Assembly: GCA_030639555.1 (NCBI GenBank) | Contig: DAOWCM010000156.1 | Location: forward strand, 1 to 5,310 | From: Candidatus Eiseniibacteriota bacterium | GTDB taxonomy: Bacteria; Joyebacterota; Joyebacteria; Joyebacterales; Joyebacteraceae | Direction of reading: 5' to 3' | Length of the DNA stretch: 5,310 bases | Shown: positions 5,304 to 5,310 of the stretch, in pieces | Numbering within the stretch: the first letter of the stretch is position 1 | Layout of the letters: every line of letters begins with the position of its first letter | Made by a program: the position numbers and the translations under genes | Notes under the pieces: model-generated | Told to the model about the DNA's origin: nothing | What the model saw: only the letters and a program-made list of their open reading frames with translations | Database searches by the model: none

Positions 5304-5310
5304 AGGAGGA
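5304..5310 (+). promoter_or_regulatory. Shine-Dalgarno sequence of a gene starting just past the right edge
   Basis: AGGAGGA forms the last seven bases of the window, about 40 bases downstream of the expected start of the ECF-type transcript. A start codon would be expected roughly 5-10 bases beyond the window. The coding sequence is not visible, so nothing can be said about the product. Confidence 0.55.

Noticed and set aside
5266..5310. ATG at 5266 with 15 open codons to the window end, as a possible gene start
   Set aside because: It is only four bases after the candidate -10 element, at or before the expected transcription start, and lacks a ribosome binding site. The AGGAGGA at the edge points to a start further right. 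A leaderless start cannot be fully excluded.

Overview
The window is GC-rich, densely coding DNA from what looks like a Gram-negative bacterium. One encoded protein has the make-up of an outer-membrane beta-barrel with a C-terminal Phe, and two others carry export signals or a membrane anchor. Tandem Ig-like surface modules, an ECF sigma factor and Ig/Fn3-like domains on a barrel together recall high-GC, little-cultivated phyla such as Gemmatimonadota, Eisenbacteria or Krumholzibacteriota. That placement is an impression only. No rRNA, tRNA, transposase, CRISPR or phage gene was seen.

All four genes read leftwards on the minus strand. In transcription order they are: a 765-residue outer-membrane barrel protein with two N-terminal Ig/Fn3-like domains (5063-2766); a 169-residue ECF sigma factor (2705-2196); a 205-residue single-pass membrane protein in the anti-sigma position (2156-1539); and an exported protein of at least five tandem Ig-like repeats, which runs off the left edge (1507 to beyond 1). 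Gaps between genes are 60, 39 and 31 bases, so at least the last three look like one operon. The right 247 bases are a divergent intergenic region. It holds a sigma-70-like promoter for the barrel gene, and at the far edge an ECF-type promoter plus a Shine-Dalgarno sequence for a plus-strand gene that starts just outside the window.

The most notable non-coding signal is a promoter motif present twice in identical layout: CGGGAACAT, 15 unconserved bases, then CCTCTAA. One copy is directly upstream of the sigma gene (autoregulation). The other, on the opposite strand at the right edge, points at the unseen gene (a regulon member). The most notable protein signal is an Ig-like module shared by the periplasmic half of the putative anti-sigma factor and the barrel protein, with 12 identities over an ungapped 29-residue core.

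Read together, the locus looks like a self-contained envelope-sensing unit. An ECF sigma factor is held by a membrane anti-sigma factor that lacks the usual zinc motif. Its sensor domain is related to part of a neighbouring outer-membrane protein, and its outputs include a repeat-rich exported protein and a divergent gene. The individual calls rest on sequence; the wiring between them is inference.
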